DNA from: Tuwongella immobilis
Lineage (GTDB): Bacteria; Planctomycetota; Planctomycetia; Gemmatales; Gemmataceae
Assembly (NCBI RefSeq): GCF_901538355.1
Contig: NZ_LR593887.1
Coordinates: 3,944,920-4,008,919, forward strand
Direction: 5' to 3'
Length of the DNA: 64,000 bases
Positions within the stretch are counted from its first letter, which is position 1. Each line of letters begins with the position of its first letter. Under the pieces are notes generated by a model that saw only the letters and a program-made list of their open reading frames with translations, was not told the origin of the DNA and ran no database searches. Shown here one piece after another: positions 34,201 to 43,952 of this stretch. A program made the translations under genes and the position numbers.

Positions 34201-36601
34201 GCGTTGGTCCCAAAGAACTTACGCTGGGCGAAATAGCCGTGCGAATGGTGAAGGAAGCGTTGCCAAAGAAATCTGGATCGGGGACAAACCGCAACCCGGC
34301 TTGAGCTTCATTCAGTGGAATGAATGTCCCAGTCGGAACTTTCCCCTTGGTCGCGGTAAATTCCAAGTAGCCGTTGCTGACCGTCCCGATTTGGAACAAT
34401 CCAACAGCCACCGAATCGGAGGAATTCCGATCGATCTGAATGATCGTCGACGTATCTTCCAGAGTGGATGGTGGACCGGAGACAACCTGCGGTTGGTCCG
34501 CGACATCAAAGACGGAAATCTGTGCCTTGGCCTTGTCACCGACCGTGAACAGATCGTTCAGCGAGCCAGCCACATAGAAATACTTCAGACCGTTGGTATT
34601 GGCATTCGGTTCATAGGCGAGGCCATAGGAAGCGATCGTCGCATCAATGAAGTCGCCGTTGCTCAGCAATTGATCGATGATCAGCTTGCCATTTGTGTCC
34701 AACGTCTTGGTATACAGTTTGCCCGTCAGTTCGGGATCCAACCAAGTGATCTGGAAGTGGGTGACTTCGCCCTTATCCACACCAGCGCGGGAGATTTGCA
34801 ACCCATCGGTCGTCGTGGTATTTTCGCTGGTCAACGCCTCAACAACCGTCGGAATATCAGGTACCGGGTTGACCACGATGTTCGCGGTTAGCGTGCTGGC
34901 GCTCAGCGAGTTGGTCAAGCTATTCAGATCAACATACGAACCCGATTTCGCCGTGACAAATTGATCCCACGCAAAGAACGTGAGCCCTTGGACGTTGCCG
35001 AAGAAGTTCGGGCTTGGAACGAATCGCACTTTCGCGGTGGAGCCAACCGTGCCATCCAGCACCAGAACTTTACCGGTCGGGATGTTGATCGCGTTCCAAG
35101 CGATTCCATCAGCCGTGAATTGCCAGACGCCGTTGGTGTTATTCACCTGGGTGATGGCCACACCAGGATTAATCGTCGAATCACCATCGGAATAAACTGG
35201 CGTCAGCAGATCGGTAATCGAGGTACCATCATTCGCAACCGCAATCCCACCGACGGACAAATCTTCCGGGATGGAGGTCAGGCTGGTTGCCCCCGTCAAG
35301 TTCGGCGGGGTGCTGTAGACGATCTCAAGTCGCGGCCCCTTGCCATCTTCGCTCGAGAAGAACGACCAATCGTTGGTACCGTTGCTCAGCGGAAGCAGAA
35401 CCCAACCTTTATTATCGACACCATTGGACCAATTTTGGACAGACGAGGTCACATCCAGACGAACGATCTGGCCATCTTGGATATGGTTGGCATTACTCGC
35501 GGAACCGAACGTCGCCACTGGGACGCTGTTGTACTCAGTTCCGGCAAGATTGATCCCGCCGCCGAGCGAGTTAAACGTCGAGTTCTTGTCGAAATTGACG
35601 AACAACTCATGCAGATTAAAGCCGCTACCGCCGCCAGATCCAGTCGTTTCAAACACCAGAAAGGCGCGGTAAATCTTCGAATTCGACGGAATCGCGGCTT
35701 CAACGCCATTAAACCGAATCAGCGATTGATACTGATCGGATGGGCTCGGCGGCGAAGCGGCGACCGTCAACGCCGTTGCGGCCTCGAAGACGGTGCTGGC
35801 ATTCTTCGAGGAGAGCATCGTATCGAGCACGCCAGTGTAACCGTTCACGCCTTGTTGGAACGATACAACGGTTGTCTCCGCTCGCTCAAAGCTCACGGTC
35901 AGTACGGGGCGATTACTCGACGTTGATTCCGAAGAACGCAACCCCAGACTATTATTTCCGCTGGTCCAGGGGAGGAGCCCCCAACCGAGATTCTTGGCGT
36001 TGGCTTCGGTAGCGTCTGCCGCCCCGTTCAACCAGTTGCGAAGCGAAGTGGTGACATCCACATCCATCGCCGTGTTCGCGCCAAACGACTTGGCGAGCGA
36101 TGCCAGCCCGGCCTGCGCTCCAAACAACGACGTGACATCTGTGCCAGGTTCCAGGCCGTTGGTGAGCGAGTTCCAGGTGCTCGATTCGTTCCAGTTCACG
36201 AGCATGTCGTGGACCGCCGCCCCGGGTCCGGGCGTATCCACCTGGAAGCTCAGAACCGCCTTGGTAATTTTCGCGTTAAACGGAATTTTACCCGCATCGG
36301 TTTCCAACCCGAACAGATTATCGAAGCGAATGAGGGTTTGGCGATTCGCAGCCCCGGCAGTTTGACCCACTTGAACCGTGGTGGTGGCACCATTGTTCGC
36401 GGTGGGATTATTCTGATCCAGGAACGTATCTTGCGTACCGGTGTACCCTGCGATCCCTTCTCGAAACGAGAGGGTGGCTGGGACGGCCCGAGATTCCAGG
36501 GTTTCGACCTGGACCAAGGTGTTCGGACGACGAGGGGGCGAAGACCGGGGACGTTTCCGATTCGCACCGGAGAGCCACTCACGGAACCAATCCAGCGGCA
36601 T
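31223..36601 (-). CDS. Giant repeat-rich surface protein with DNRLRE, Ig/cadherin-like repeats and an FG-GAP propeller
   Basis: This 1792-residue extracellular protein carries the planctomycete N-terminal signature LESRAVPA at ~38-45 after a basic stretch (RKRPRSSPPRRPN). Two DNRLRE-type modules follow (TGTQDTFLDQNNPTANNG; TGVLDTMLSSKN), then a bridging region and about nine repeats of 95-110 residues. Each repeat reads roughly NGTLY..DG...G.FIT..-..LRF.P...FFG.A.F.I, the beta-sandwich look of cadherin/Ig-like surface repeats. The C-terminal ~290 residues are FG-GAP-like blades (VALGDVNGDGVRDIITAAG; GFGGGPLVRVFDG) with D-x-D-G-D calcium sites. The ATG at 36601 has GAGG 8 bases upstream; a TTG at 36622 is rejected. 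The role is likely adhesion or surface structure. Confidence 0.88.
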   Translation of the reverse strand: MPLDWFREWLSGANRKRPRSSPPRRPNTLVQVETLESRAVPATLSFREGIAGYTGTQDTFLDQNNPTANNGATTTVQVGQTAGAANRQTLIRFDNLFGLETDAGKIPFNAKITKAVLSFQVDTPGPGAAVHDMLVNWNESSTWNSLTNGLEPGTDVTSLFGAQAGLASLAKSFGANTAMDVDVTTSLRNWLNGAADATEANAKNLGWGLLPWTSGNNSLGLRSSESTSSNRPVLTVSFERAETTVVSFQQGVNGYTGVLDTMLSSKNASTVFEAATALTVAASPPSPSDQYQSLIRFNGVEAAIPSNSKIYRAFLVFETTGSGGGSGFNLHELFVNFDKNSTFNSLGGGINLAGTEYNSVPVATFGSASNANHIQDGQIVRLDVTSSVQNWSNGVDNKGWVLLPLSNGTNDWSFFSSEDGKGPRLEIVYSTPPNLTGATSLTSIPEDLSVGGIAVANDGTSITDLLTPVYSDGDSTINPGVAITQVNNTNGVWQFTADGIAWNAINIPTGKVLVLDGTVGSTAKVRFVPSPNFFGNVQGLTFFAWDQFVTAKSGSYVDLNSLTNSLSASTLTANIVVNPVPDIPTVVEALTSENTTTTDGLQISRAGVDKGEVTHFQITWLDPELTGKLYTKTLDTNGKLIIDQLLSNGDFIDATIASYGLAYEPNANTNGLKYFYVAGSLNDLFTVGDKAKAQISVFDVADQPQVVSGPPSTLEDTSTIIQIDRNSSDSVAVGLFQIGTVSNGYLEFTATKGKVPTGTFIPLNEAQAGLRFVPDPDFFGNASFTIRTAISPSVSSLGPTLFVNIPVAPVADTPTAPDVTAPEDTVAKVVVTRYVNDGAEVNNLRITNTGGGFSSGKLYRDQALTQLINPDDVIAFDDALDGLFFVPNTDFVGVATFEVQAGIDGVFAGKIVPVDVTFIEQAEAPVAIVTSPIDEEGTGTIQVSPNPAETVAVTHFRITSPNVTFSLVRTNNIYTLAEAASLGFTGNLDFFGNAVIQVQAATGPNLTDLSGPVVNVPLVVNPIADTPVVVDARALLDTQTTSGLEITPNPVDGATINFFYIDNITNGTLFQNDGVTAITNGTWISLAQGAAGLRFTPTTGFIGLGSFTIAASPDTDLANASSIATATIAIGPDFNPPTITPVTIAEDTPSSPILIVADPGDPIPAPFYQIVSVTNGTLYLRDGVTVVNPGDFVTAAQATVDGLIFRPDSNFFGTANFEIAAAVGTLPVTVIGLPGTGTITVDPIPDAPTITPITVVEDSGVSTSRLVVTPSADDLGTTTHYLVVTIDGGTLYLADGVTVVSAGTFITVADGTAGLRFQPEANFFGTATFTLLGSTSATLAGVATAGATGTILVTPVADPGSTFDYQTVANTSTGPIIRFLANPVDGASITHFQVLTVQNGTLLKADGTPIVPGSFITFAEAQSLQFLPTTGFLGFGVVTAVPATAADPFAVASAASTSFILVNPAPVVPPLPPVVPPPGQPRPNATPGWHVTGAGPGGGPQVNLYDTTSGNLVASFNAYESSFTGGVRVALGDVNGDGVRDIITAAGFGGGPLVRVFDGATLQPILNFFAYEDSFRGGAYVAAADLDGDGRVEIITGVGDGGGPLVKIFNGLTGAPIGAFFAYDSNFRGGVNVAAGDLDGDGKAEIVVGAGIGGGPHVQVLDGTTFTVRSSFFAYDPSFRGGTFVAIGDVTGDFRGEIITGPGFGGGPDLRIYREDGFLLRNRPIPSDNVGTPNTGLRVSISNTASGSEQIFVSTGVGGSSIVRVFQGSTLEELRSFDPYPGFLGGVYLGGD

Positions 36602-36982
36602 GGATGCTACCTCATTCGGCAAAACTACTCGGATGCCCCGGACACGGGTCGGGAGAATTCCAGGGCATATCAGCTAGTGGGTTTATTCGGAATCCATCGG
36701 AAAATCGGACAATCTCGGTTTAAGAGCTTGTCAGGGGTTCTCGGATCGTGTCCGACTGATCAACCGTTTGAGGAACTATGCCATTTCGATCCCCAGAAAG
36801 AATGGCAGGATTGGGGATCTGTGAGGAGTTCCGGCAAAATCAATTGATACAATCTGCGAAATGGGCAAACTGCGCGGAATCATCGCGAGTCGGGTTCGAG
36901 GCGAAGCGGATCGCCATTCGGGAGTACACGCCTGGCAGCAAGGTCGTACGTCCCGAGGTCTCCGAACCGTTCGTCGCAACAA
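36602..36982. other. 381-base intergenic stretch without a gene
   Basis: This lies between the HU gene's stop and the start of the giant surface protein. Frames here are short and overlap on both strands. The bases nearest 36601 supply the ribosome binding site of the surface-protein gene. I see no RNA gene, IS or clear promoter. Confidence 0.4.
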
Positions 36983-37372
36983 TTATTTGCTGTCCGATTT
37001 TCCATCCGACTTCGGCTTCGATGGCGGTGAATCGTCAGACGAGTCCTCATCTGCATCGTTCAACGTCGGGGGTGCGCCGGTCGCCAGCCCATTGGCCAAC
37101 TGACGCACATGTTCTTCCATTTTTTTTCCGGGTTGGAAGGTGACCACGTATTTCGGTTCCACGTCCACACGAACCCCAGTGCGTGGGTTGCGTGCTTTCC
37201 GGGATTTGCGGAGCTTGACTTCAAACACCCCAAAATTGCGAAGCTCGATCCGCTTCTCTTGCAGGAGCGTTTCAATGATCGCATCAAACGTCCATTGGAC
37301 GATTTGTTTGGTTTGTTGTTGGGTCAGCTCAGCACGCTCGGAAATCTGCTTGACGATCTCTTTTTTAGTCAC
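36983..37372 (-). CDS. HU/IHF-family DNA-binding protein with a C-terminal acidic/Ser tail
   Basis: This 129-residue nucleoid protein has the HU core: [20 protein letters not shown] (helices 1-2), [20 protein letters not shown], and the DNA-binding arm [20 protein letters not shown], where the Pro lies in the usual RNPxTG. After the ~90-residue core there is a 35-residue tail of Asp, Ser, Pro and Lys ([20 protein letters not shown]), unusual for plain HU. A GTG at 37372 gives the standard N-terminus; the frame extends to a TTG at 37393. GGGGGA lies about 8 bases upstream of the GTG. Confidence 0.9.
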   Translation of the reverse strand: MTKKEIVKQISERAELTQQQTKQIVQWTFDAIIETLLQEKRIELRNFGVFEVKLRKSRKARNPRTGVRVDVEPKYVVTFQPGKKMEEHVRQLANGLATGAPPTLNDADEDSSDDSPPSKPKSDGKSDSK

Positions 37373-37511
37373 TGCTACCGTCCCCCGCTGCAACTGCTGT
37401 GGAGCCGCGACCTTGCGGATCGAGGCTCAAGTTTAGGGATCGACTCGAATCGAGTCAAGCAAAAACAGCGAAAGCACTTGCGTCAATTTCCTAGATTTTT
37501 TGCAAACCGGA

Positions 37512-39104
37512 TTATTTTGGTCGACCTGTTCGGCGTTCCACCTGAATCGTCTGGCTTCCGAATGGTTCCACTCGGAAGCGATTCGCAGGTCGAAACTCAT
37601 AACCCAACATGATCCCTTTGGCAAAATCAATTCGATAACTTCCAGATGGCAGCGAGAGCGTCTGATTACCCGTTCCTCGAAAGAGTTCCTGCTCGGGATT
37701 TCCATCGGGCGAAATCACGTACTCTCCGGGCGGATTCGATCCGTCAACCTTCCCCAATTCAATTTTCACCGTCCCGGTCGCAAACCAGAACCAATACCCG
37801 AGCATTAAGACGATCCCGAGCATCGCTCCGATTGCTAATATCCAAATTCCCGCTTTATTCGATTCCGATTGCGATTTGACGAGTTTCTGAAAATCCCGTT
37901 CATTCCGAGGTGTGGCATTGGTCACGGGAAGCACCTCGACATTCGGAGTCGGGGCGGTTTGCGTTTCCAAACTCCCCGTTCGGTTCACGCGTGCCACGTT
38001 CGGCTTGCCGCTTAATTTCGCTTCGAGTTCCGCCAAGCGATCGGCAATGTCATATGCAGATGCGGGTCGGTCCTGCGGCTGTTTCGCCAACATTCGTGCA
38101 ACTAAATCAGAAAGTTCACGAGGCACATCATCGCGCAGCAGAGACAACAACGGCGGCTGTTCCCGTTGAATCGCCGTCATCACGTCGGCCAGTGATGCGC
38201 CTTGAAAAGGCCGCCGACCAATCAGCATTTCAAATATCACACAACCAAAACTGAACAGATCCGTGCGATAGTCAAATGGCGCCCCCTTGGCCTGTTCCGG
38301 GGACATATAGGCGGGCGTCCCCATGACATATCCGGTCTGGGTGAGCCGCACATCGACTGCGGTTCGGACGGCCAACCCGAAGTCAACGATCTTCACCCGC
38401 ACTCGCGTGCGCACTCCCGAATTTCCGCTGGAATTGGCATCGGGACGCATCCCGATCAATACATCCTCCAACCAAATGTTGGAGGGTTTGATATCGCGAT
38501 GCACTAACCCGGCCACATGGGCCGCCCCCAACCCTTCCGCGATTTCCCGAGAATACCGAACCACTTCGAGCACCGTGAGTGGCGGATTTCGCGACAGCCG
38601 TCGATCCAACGGCTCACCGATCAACAACTGCATGGCGAAATACGGTGCCCCTTGAACTTCGCCAACCTGATAGATCGTCACCAAGTGATCGTTTTCGACT
38701 GCCGCCGCCGCTCGTGCCTCGCGCAGAAACCGCTCACGCGATTCGGCATTGCCCCGCAAATCTTCCCGCAGCCGTTTCACCGCAACTTTGCGATGCAGAT
38801 TCCCATCCTCTGCCTCAAAGACCTCCCCCATCCCACCTTCGCCCAACTTCCGGGTCAACCGATATTGCCCACATTGAACCGGCTCGGTGACGCGATCTCG
38901 ACGATGCTCAATTCCCGAATCGATCGCAGCATATAAACTACTCAGCGATAACGGGTTCGGAGTGGAAGAGTTTGGGTCGGTTGAGAAGTCAGAGTTCAGC
39001 TTGGACGCATCCCGGCGCGCCCCCGCCTCCGGCCCAGTCCCCGCTTGAATCAGTTGCGAGAGGTCGGGCTTGGGCGGTGTCGGGTCATTGGGTTGCTGAG
39101 CCAT
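37512..39104 (-). CDS. Membrane-anchored Ser/Thr protein kinase (PknB type)
   Basis: This 530-residue Hanks-type kinase has a disordered N-terminal ~75 residues, then the kinase domain (about 80-345): GEGGMGEVFEAED, VAVKRLREDL, LVHRDIKPSNIW, VDFGLAV, and GTPAYMSPEQAKG. All catalytic residues are kept. A Pro/Thr-rich linker leads to one membrane helix (~418-441, AGIWILAIGAMLGIVLMLGYW) and a ~88-residue extracytoplasmic end with a small beta-rich domain (GTVKIELGKVDGSN...). The sensor end is therefore short and outside the membrane. The ATG at 39104 has GAGGGG upstream. leuS is transcribed divergently. Confidence 0.9.
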   Translation of the reverse strand: MAQQPNDPTPPKPDLSQLIQAGTGPEAGARRDASKLNSDFSTDPNSSTPNPLSLSSLYAAIDSGIEHRRDRVTEPVQCGQYRLTRKLGEGGMGEVFEAEDGNLHRKVAVKRLREDLRGNAESRERFLREARAAAAVENDHLVTIYQVGEVQGAPYFAMQLLIGEPLDRRLSRNPPLTVLEVVRYSREIAEGLGAAHVAGLVHRDIKPSNIWLEDVLIGMRPDANSSGNSGVRTRVRVKIVDFGLAVRTAVDVRLTQTGYVMGTPAYMSPEQAKGAPFDYRTDLFSFGCVIFEMLIGRRPFQGASLADVMTAIQREQPPLLSLLRDDVPRELSDLVARMLAKQPQDRPASAYDIADRLAELEAKLSGKPNVARVNRTGSLETQTAPTPNVEVLPVTNATPRNERDFQKLVKSQSESNKAGIWILAIGAMLGIVLMLGYWFWFATGTVKIELGKVDGSNPPGEYVISPDGNPEQELFRGTGNQTLSLPSGSYRIDFAKGIMLGYEFRPANRFRVEPFGSQTIQVERRTGRPK

Positions 39105-39324
39105 GCTCCCCTCGTTCGCAGAGCAAAAATGGAAGAACACTCGATACCATCAGAATATCCGAATCTCCCTCAAAAATCCATGTTCGTACCCGATCCTTCC
39201 GGACTTTCTGGACAATCGAACCGAATTGGGCAGCATCCCGTCCAGAGATTGACGGGATTGAAATCTCGCCTAGCCTATCGAGTGTGTGAAATTGTCGATG
39301 GTACCACGATCGAAAGCAACCGAA

Positions 39325-42183
39325 ATGCCGAAATATCAACCCCGAGACATTGAACCGCGTTGGCAGCAATACTGGCAGCAGCACCAGACCTTTCGCACGC
39401 AACCCGCTGGCGATCCCGAAGTGGAGAATCGCCCGAAATATTATATTTTAGATATGTTCCCGTACCCCAGCGGTGAGGGACTCCATGTCGGCCACCCCGA
39501 AGGCTATACTGCCACCGATATTCTCTCGCGGTTTAAGCGCATGAATGGCTTTCATGTGCTGCACCCCATGGGTTGGGATGCCTTCGGTTTGCCGGCCGAG
39601 CAATATGCCATTCGCACAGGAACGCACCCACGGATTACAACTCAACGCAATATCGATAATTTCCGCCGACAGATCCAATCATTGGGATTCAGTTATGATT
39701 GGGATCGTGAGGTTGATACCACCGATCCGAATTATGTCAAATGGACTCAATGGATCTTTTTAACCATTTATGATACCTGGTATGATTTCGAGTTAAAAAA
39801 AGGCCGCCCCATCTCGGAATTGCCAATTCCCAGCGAAATTGCCGCCGCGGGAACCGATGCGATTCGACGCTATCAAGACCAGCATCGGCTCGCCTATCAA
39901 GCCGAAATTCCCGTGAACTGGTGCCCTGGATTGGGAACCGTGTTGGCCAACGAGGAAGTGATCGACGGGAAATCCGAAGTGGGCGGATTCCCCGTCATCC
40001 GCATGCCGCTGCGTCAATGGCAATTGCGCATCACCGCTTATGCCGAACGCTTATTAGAGGATTTAGAGCCGTTATCCTGGCCTGATTCCATTAAGAAAAT
40101 GCAACGGGATTGGATCGGAAAAAGCGAAGGTGCCGAAGTTGATTTCCCATTAGTCGATCACAATCAATCAATTCGGGTTTTCACCACTCGCCCCGATACG
40201 TTATTCGGTGCCACCTATATGGTGTTAGCCCCGGAACATCCGTTGGTTCCAACGATCACCTCCTTGGCACAACGGGAAGCAGTCGAAGCCTATCAACTTC
40301 AAGCCAGTCGTAAAAGTGATCTGGAACGGACCGAGTTGGCGAAGGTGAAGAGCGGTGTCTGGACGGGTGCCTACGCTCGCAATCCGGTAAATGACGAGCA
40401 GATTCCCATCTGGATCGCCGATTATGTGCTTGCCACCTACGGCACTGGCGCAATCATGGCCGTTCCCGCACATGATGAACGCGATTTTGCATTCGCAAAG
40501 ACATTCCAGCTTAACATCCGGACGGTCGTCCAGCCAAATGATGCCTGGCTCCAGAAATCCAACAGCACCATTGACGCCTTAACCGAAGCCTACACCGATG
40601 AAGGCGTCGTGATTCAATCTGGCCCCTTTAACGGATTAACATCCACTGAGACCAAACGCCAAATCATCGAATGGCTCGAAGAAAAGAAGATCGGCCAACG
40701 CAAAATTAATTTCAAATTGCGAGATTGGTTATTCAGCCGACAACGCTATTGGGGCGAACCATTCCCACTGCTGCACGAAGTGGATGATCAAGGAAATCTC
40801 AACGGCTTGATTCGCCCATTAACGGTTGAAGAATTACCCTTGCGATTACCAGATTTGGAAGATTTTCGCCCAACAGGAACCCCTGAACCGCCGTTAAGCA
40901 AGGCAACCGACTGGGTAAATGTCACAATCGACGGCAAACGCTATCGACGCGAAACCAACACGATGCCCCAATGGGCTGGCAGTTGTTGGTATTTCTTGCG
41001 TTATATCGATCCGCAAAATCAATCAGTTTTTGCAGATCCAAAACAATTGGCCTATTGGCTGCCGATCGACTTGTACGTGGGTGGTGCCGAACATGCCGTG
41101 CTCCATTTGTTGTATTCTCGATTCTGGCATAAAATTCTGTTTGATCGTGGCTACGTCCCCTGCCCCGAACCGTTCCAACGGCTCGTGAACCAAGGGATGA
41201 TTTTGGGTGACACCGAATTTACGGGGTTTCAACATGCCACCGTTGAAGAAAGTCCGAACCCGGATGATCCAACCGGCAAACCAATTCGCAAATTGATCCC
41301 AACCAATCAATGGGTGTCGTCCAAACAGGTGACTTTCGATGGTTCCACCGCGCGACTCGATTCCAAAGAAAAACCAGAATTGGCCTGTGTGAAACTTTCA
41401 GAAGACCAGGTCGAAAAATCCGGGGAACACTTCGTTCTCAAGGAAATCCCCGAGATTCGAATCGATTATCGCTCGTATAAAATGTCGAAGAGTCGCGGGA
41501 ATGTCGTGAATCCAGATCGAGTCGTTACCGAATATGGAGCTGATAGCCTGCGTCTCTATGAAATGTTTATGGGGCCGTTGGAAGCAACAAAACCCTGGAA
41601 TATGCGAAATGTCGAGGGTGTGAGTCGCTTTCTTGCCAAAGTGTGGCGATTGATCGTGGATGAGTCGGCCGAAGAACCCCGATTGTCGCCAGCCGTTCAA
41701 GCGATCGAACCATCCCGCGAAACCGAAATGTTATTTCACCGAACCATCCAGAAGGTTACGGAGGATACCGAAGGGCTGCGATTTAACACCGCAATCGCCG
41801 CGATGATGGAATTCTCGAACCACTTGACAAGTCTAACGAATGGTCGCCCAAAGGCCGTGTTAGAAACCTTTGTTCTGTTGCTCGCCCCCTATGCTCCACA
41901 CCTGGCGGAGGAATTATGGGCGCAATTGGGTCATCAGCAGTCATTAGCCTATGAAACGTGGCCGAAATACGACCCCGCGCTCACCCAATCGGAGACGATT
42001 GAAATCCCGATCCAAATCAATGGGAAATTGCGAAGCCGCCTCGATGTTCCCCAGGGAACCAATGATGCAGATTTAGAAAAACTCGCACTTGGAGACCCCA
42101 AAATTCGTGAAGCGATTGGCTCTCAGAATATCAAACGGGTCATTGTAAAATCGATGAAATTAGTGAATATCGTCGTTGGATAA
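39325..42183 (+). CDS. leuS: Leucyl-tRNA synthetase
   Basis: This 952-residue class I synthetase charges tRNA-Leu and edits mischarged products. The HIGH-type motif is [17 protein letters not shown], the CP1 editing domain shows [20 protein letters not shown], and KMSKS is intact in [17 protein letters not shown]. It is longer than the ~860-residue E. coli enzyme because of an extra segment before KMSKS (~residues 630-700: [16 protein letters not shown]...), as in other planctomycetes and chlamydiae-type enzymes. The ATG at 39325 gives the usual start [14 protein letters not shown]. The 3' end overlaps the convergent hpnG gene by 24 bases. The codon usage is more AT-rich than in the left 30 kb. 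Confidence 0.95.
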   Translation: MPKYQPRDIEPRWQQYWQQHQTFRTQPAGDPEVENRPKYYILDMFPYPSGEGLHVGHPEGYTATDILSRFKRMNGFHVLHPMGWDAFGLPAEQYAIRTGTHPRITTQRNIDNFRRQIQSLGFSYDWDREVDTTDPNYVKWTQWIFLTIYDTWYDFELKKGRPISELPIPSEIAAAGTDAIRRYQDQHRLAYQAEIPVNWCPGLGTVLANEEVIDGKSEVGGFPVIRMPLRQWQLRITAYAERLLEDLEPLSWPDSIKKMQRDWIGKSEGAEVDFPLVDHNQSIRVFTTRPDTLFGATYMVLAPEHPLVPTITSLAQREAVEAYQLQASRKSDLERTELAKVKSGVWTGAYARNPVNDEQIPIWIADYVLATYGTGAIMAVPAHDERDFAFAKTFQLNIRTVVQPNDAWLQKSNSTIDALTEAYTDEGVVIQSGPFNGLTSTETKRQIIEWLEEKKIGQRKINFKLRDWLFSRQRYWGEPFPLLHEVDDQGNLNGLIRPLTVEELPLRLPDLEDFRPTGTPEPPLSKATDWVNVTIDGKRYRRETNTMPQWAGSCWYFLRYIDPQNQSVFADPKQLAYWLPIDLYVGGAEHAVLHLLYSRFWHKILFDRGYVPCPEPFQRLVNQGMILGDTEFTGFQHATVEESPNPDDPTGKPIRKLIPTNQWVSSKQVTFDGSTARLDSKEKPELACVKLSEDQVEKSGEHFVLKEIPEIRIDYRSYKMSKSRGNVVNPDRVVTEYGADSLRLYEMFMGPLEATKPWNMRNVEGVSRFLAKVWRLIVDESAEEPRLSPAVQAIEPSRETEMLFHRTIQKVTEDTEGLRFNTAIAAMMEFSNHLTSLTNGRPKAVLETFVLLLAPYAPHLAEELWAQLGHQQSLAYETWPKYDPALTQSETIEIPIQINGKLRSRLDVPQGTNDADLEKLALGDPKIREAIGSQNIKRVIVKSMKLVNIVVG

Positions 42184-42924
42184 CCGGATGGATTCAGTTG
42201 CTTGATCTCGAACCCACCGCGTAAGCGCTTGTGCTAAGGCACGACTTGCGCGGTGTGCATTTCTTCCCAATCTCATCAGATGAATGAGCGAGATCGGCCG
42301 TGTGAGAATCAGCCGAATCAGTTGAATCCAATTCACTTTTCCATTGGAAATGAGTCTGCCCACATCTTCTGGAAGTTCATCCGCAACCCCATCCGAAATT
42401 GCACGAATCACATCAATCGAAATTCCAAAGGATCGGACTGATTTTACAACCCAATACGATTCCATATCAACAGCAATCGCTTGCGTCGACTGGCGGCATT
42501 CGACCTTCTGAGATTGGCGAAATAACAGATAGGGAGACGTTACATGTATGGCATCAGTTGGCTCAGTGTCCTCGCCGGGTACGAATGAGCCATTCAAATC
42601 ACAAAATACAGTTGGCGAAATCACCTCACCAACTGCCAGATCGGACGAAAGACCACCCGAGAATCCGGCAAGGACAACGCGAGTTGGAGGTGGATAATCG
42701 CGCAGAATTGAGGTAAAGATCTCCGCAAATCGCGGACACCTCACACCGATAATCCAAACGATAAGTTCCGTTTGCTCGAATCGAGCGGACCAACCTCGCC
42801 ATTCACGCGATTGGATCGCTTGGATCTGGTGACAACGGCTCAGAAATGGCTTGATCTCAAGATCCATTGCCGCCAAGATCCAAACATATTTTTCTGGACT
42901 CAACTCAGTCACGACATCTGCCAC
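42160..42924 (-). CDS. hpnG: Hopanoid-associated nucleoside phosphorylase (HpnG)
   Basis: This 254-residue protein belongs to the purine-nucleoside phosphorylase/MTA-SAH nucleosidase fold: [15 protein letters not shown] at the N-terminus, [20 protein letters not shown], and [11 protein letters not shown] with the ribose-binding Met-Glu-Ser. Next to hpnH and shc, such a gene is HpnG, which removes adenine from adenosylhopane to give ribosylhopane. The gene starts with GTG at 42924 inside the end of hpnH (16-base overlap); a GTG at 42912 that overlaps the hpnH stop as GTGA is an alternative. The last gene of the hopanoid set, it converges with leuS with a 24-base overlap. Confidence 0.85.
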   Translation of the reverse strand: MADVVTELSPEKYVWILAAMDLEIKPFLSRCHQIQAIQSREWRGWSARFEQTELIVWIIGVRCPRFAEIFTSILRDYPPPTRVVLAGFSGGLSSDLAVGEVISPTVFCDLNGSFVPGEDTEPTDAIHVTSPYLLFRQSQKVECRQSTQAIAVDMESYWVVKSVRSFGISIDVIRAISDGVADELPEDVGRLISNGKVNWIQLIRLILTRPISLIHLMRLGRNAHRASRALAQALTRWVRDQATESIRLSNDDIH

Positions 42925-43928
42925 ATAATCATTTTCAGACTATCACCCAACTTCGCGTTCACACCCAATGCAGCGGCAATCTCATATCCGCAGTGCATCA
43001 TGCAGTGTTCACATCGCGGATCTTTCCCATAGCCATACGCATCCCAATCGGTCTTCTCAATTAAGTCATTAAACGAGTCGTGATGCTCATCGGTAATCAA
43101 ATAGCACGGACCTTTCCAGCCTTTGACGTTCCGTGTCGGATTTCCCCAAGCGGCACACTGCATCTCACGCTTACCTTGAAGGAACTCAAGATAAATCGGC
43201 GAAGTATTCATTTTATATTTCTTCAGCAGTGATTCTGCCTGAAGGAACTTCGACTTAATTTCATCACGCGTTAAAAAGATTTCGGCAGCGCCTTCCGGAT
43301 TCGTACACTTCACCGCATCGTATCCATATGCAGGAGACAGCATAAATCCATCGACACCCAATTTCGTGAGATACCCATACAGAGCATCAATTTCTTCCAT
43401 ATTGGTTTCACGATAAACCGTCGTATTGGTACAGACTAGGAATCCGGCCTTCTTCGCAGCAATGATGCCATCAATGGCAGCTTTGAAGACACCCTTCCGT
43501 TCAACTGCTAAATCGTGCGATTCTTCCAAGCCATCAAGGTGAACATTAAAGAAAAACCGATCCGTCGGCTTAAACAAATGCAATTTCTTTTGCAGGAATA
43601 CGCCATTTGTACATAAGTAAATATGCTTGCGCCGCTTGAGAATTTGGCGAACAAGCTCGCCAATTTCCGGATAAATTAACGGTTCGCCTCCACAGATACT
43701 CACAATCGGAGCCCCTGCTTCATCAACCGACTCCAGACACTCCTGAACCGATAATTTTTCCTTAATCGTGTCTTCATATTCTCGAATACGCCCACAGCCC
43801 GTACAAGTTAAATTACATGCATGAAGCGGTTCCAGCATCAGCACTAACGGAAACTTCGGTCGGCGAGCAATTTTTTGCTTGACCATGTAACTCGCCATAT
43901 CAACAGTCAGACTTAACGGAAATCGCAT
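42909..43928 (-). CDS. hpnH: Adenosyl-hopene transferase HpnH (radical SAM)
   Basis: This 339-residue radical SAM enzyme adds the adenosyl group to diploptene, the first step of extended (C35) hopanoid side-chain synthesis. The cluster-binding motif CNLTCTGC (Cys38, Cys42, Cys45) is in the classic CxxxCxxC form, followed by SICGGEPLIYPEI. The C-terminal CYLITDEHHDSFNDL and CEHCMMHCGYE match the HpnH-type auxiliary region. Length is typical. The ATG at 43928 has GGGAGG 7-8 bases upstream. It lies 24 bases after shc and overlaps hpnG. Confidence 0.93.
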   Translation of the reverse strand: MRFPLSLTVDMASYMVKQKIARRPKFPLVLMLEPLHACNLTCTGCGRIREYEDTIKEKLSVQECLESVDEAGAPIVSICGGEPLIYPEIGELVRQILKRRKHIYLCTNGVFLQKKLHLFKPTDRFFFNVHLDGLEESHDLAVERKGVFKAAIDGIIAAKKAGFLVCTNTTVYRETNMEEIDALYGYLTKLGVDGFMLSPAYGYDAVKCTNPEGAAEIFLTRDEIKSKFLQAESLLKKYKMNTSPIYLEFLQGKREMQCAAWGNPTRNVKGWKGPCYLITDEHHDSFNDLIEKTDWDAYGYGKDPRCEHCMMHCGYEIAAALGVNAKLGDSLKMIMWQMS

Positions 43929-43952
43929 TGATCAGCCTCCCTGCAAAGAAAA

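Noticed and set aside
33485-34891. 468-residue and other long plus-strand frames over the giant surface gene
   Set aside because: They are antisense to the repeat region, have Arg/Asn-rich composition and follow the repeat period of the minus-strand gene.
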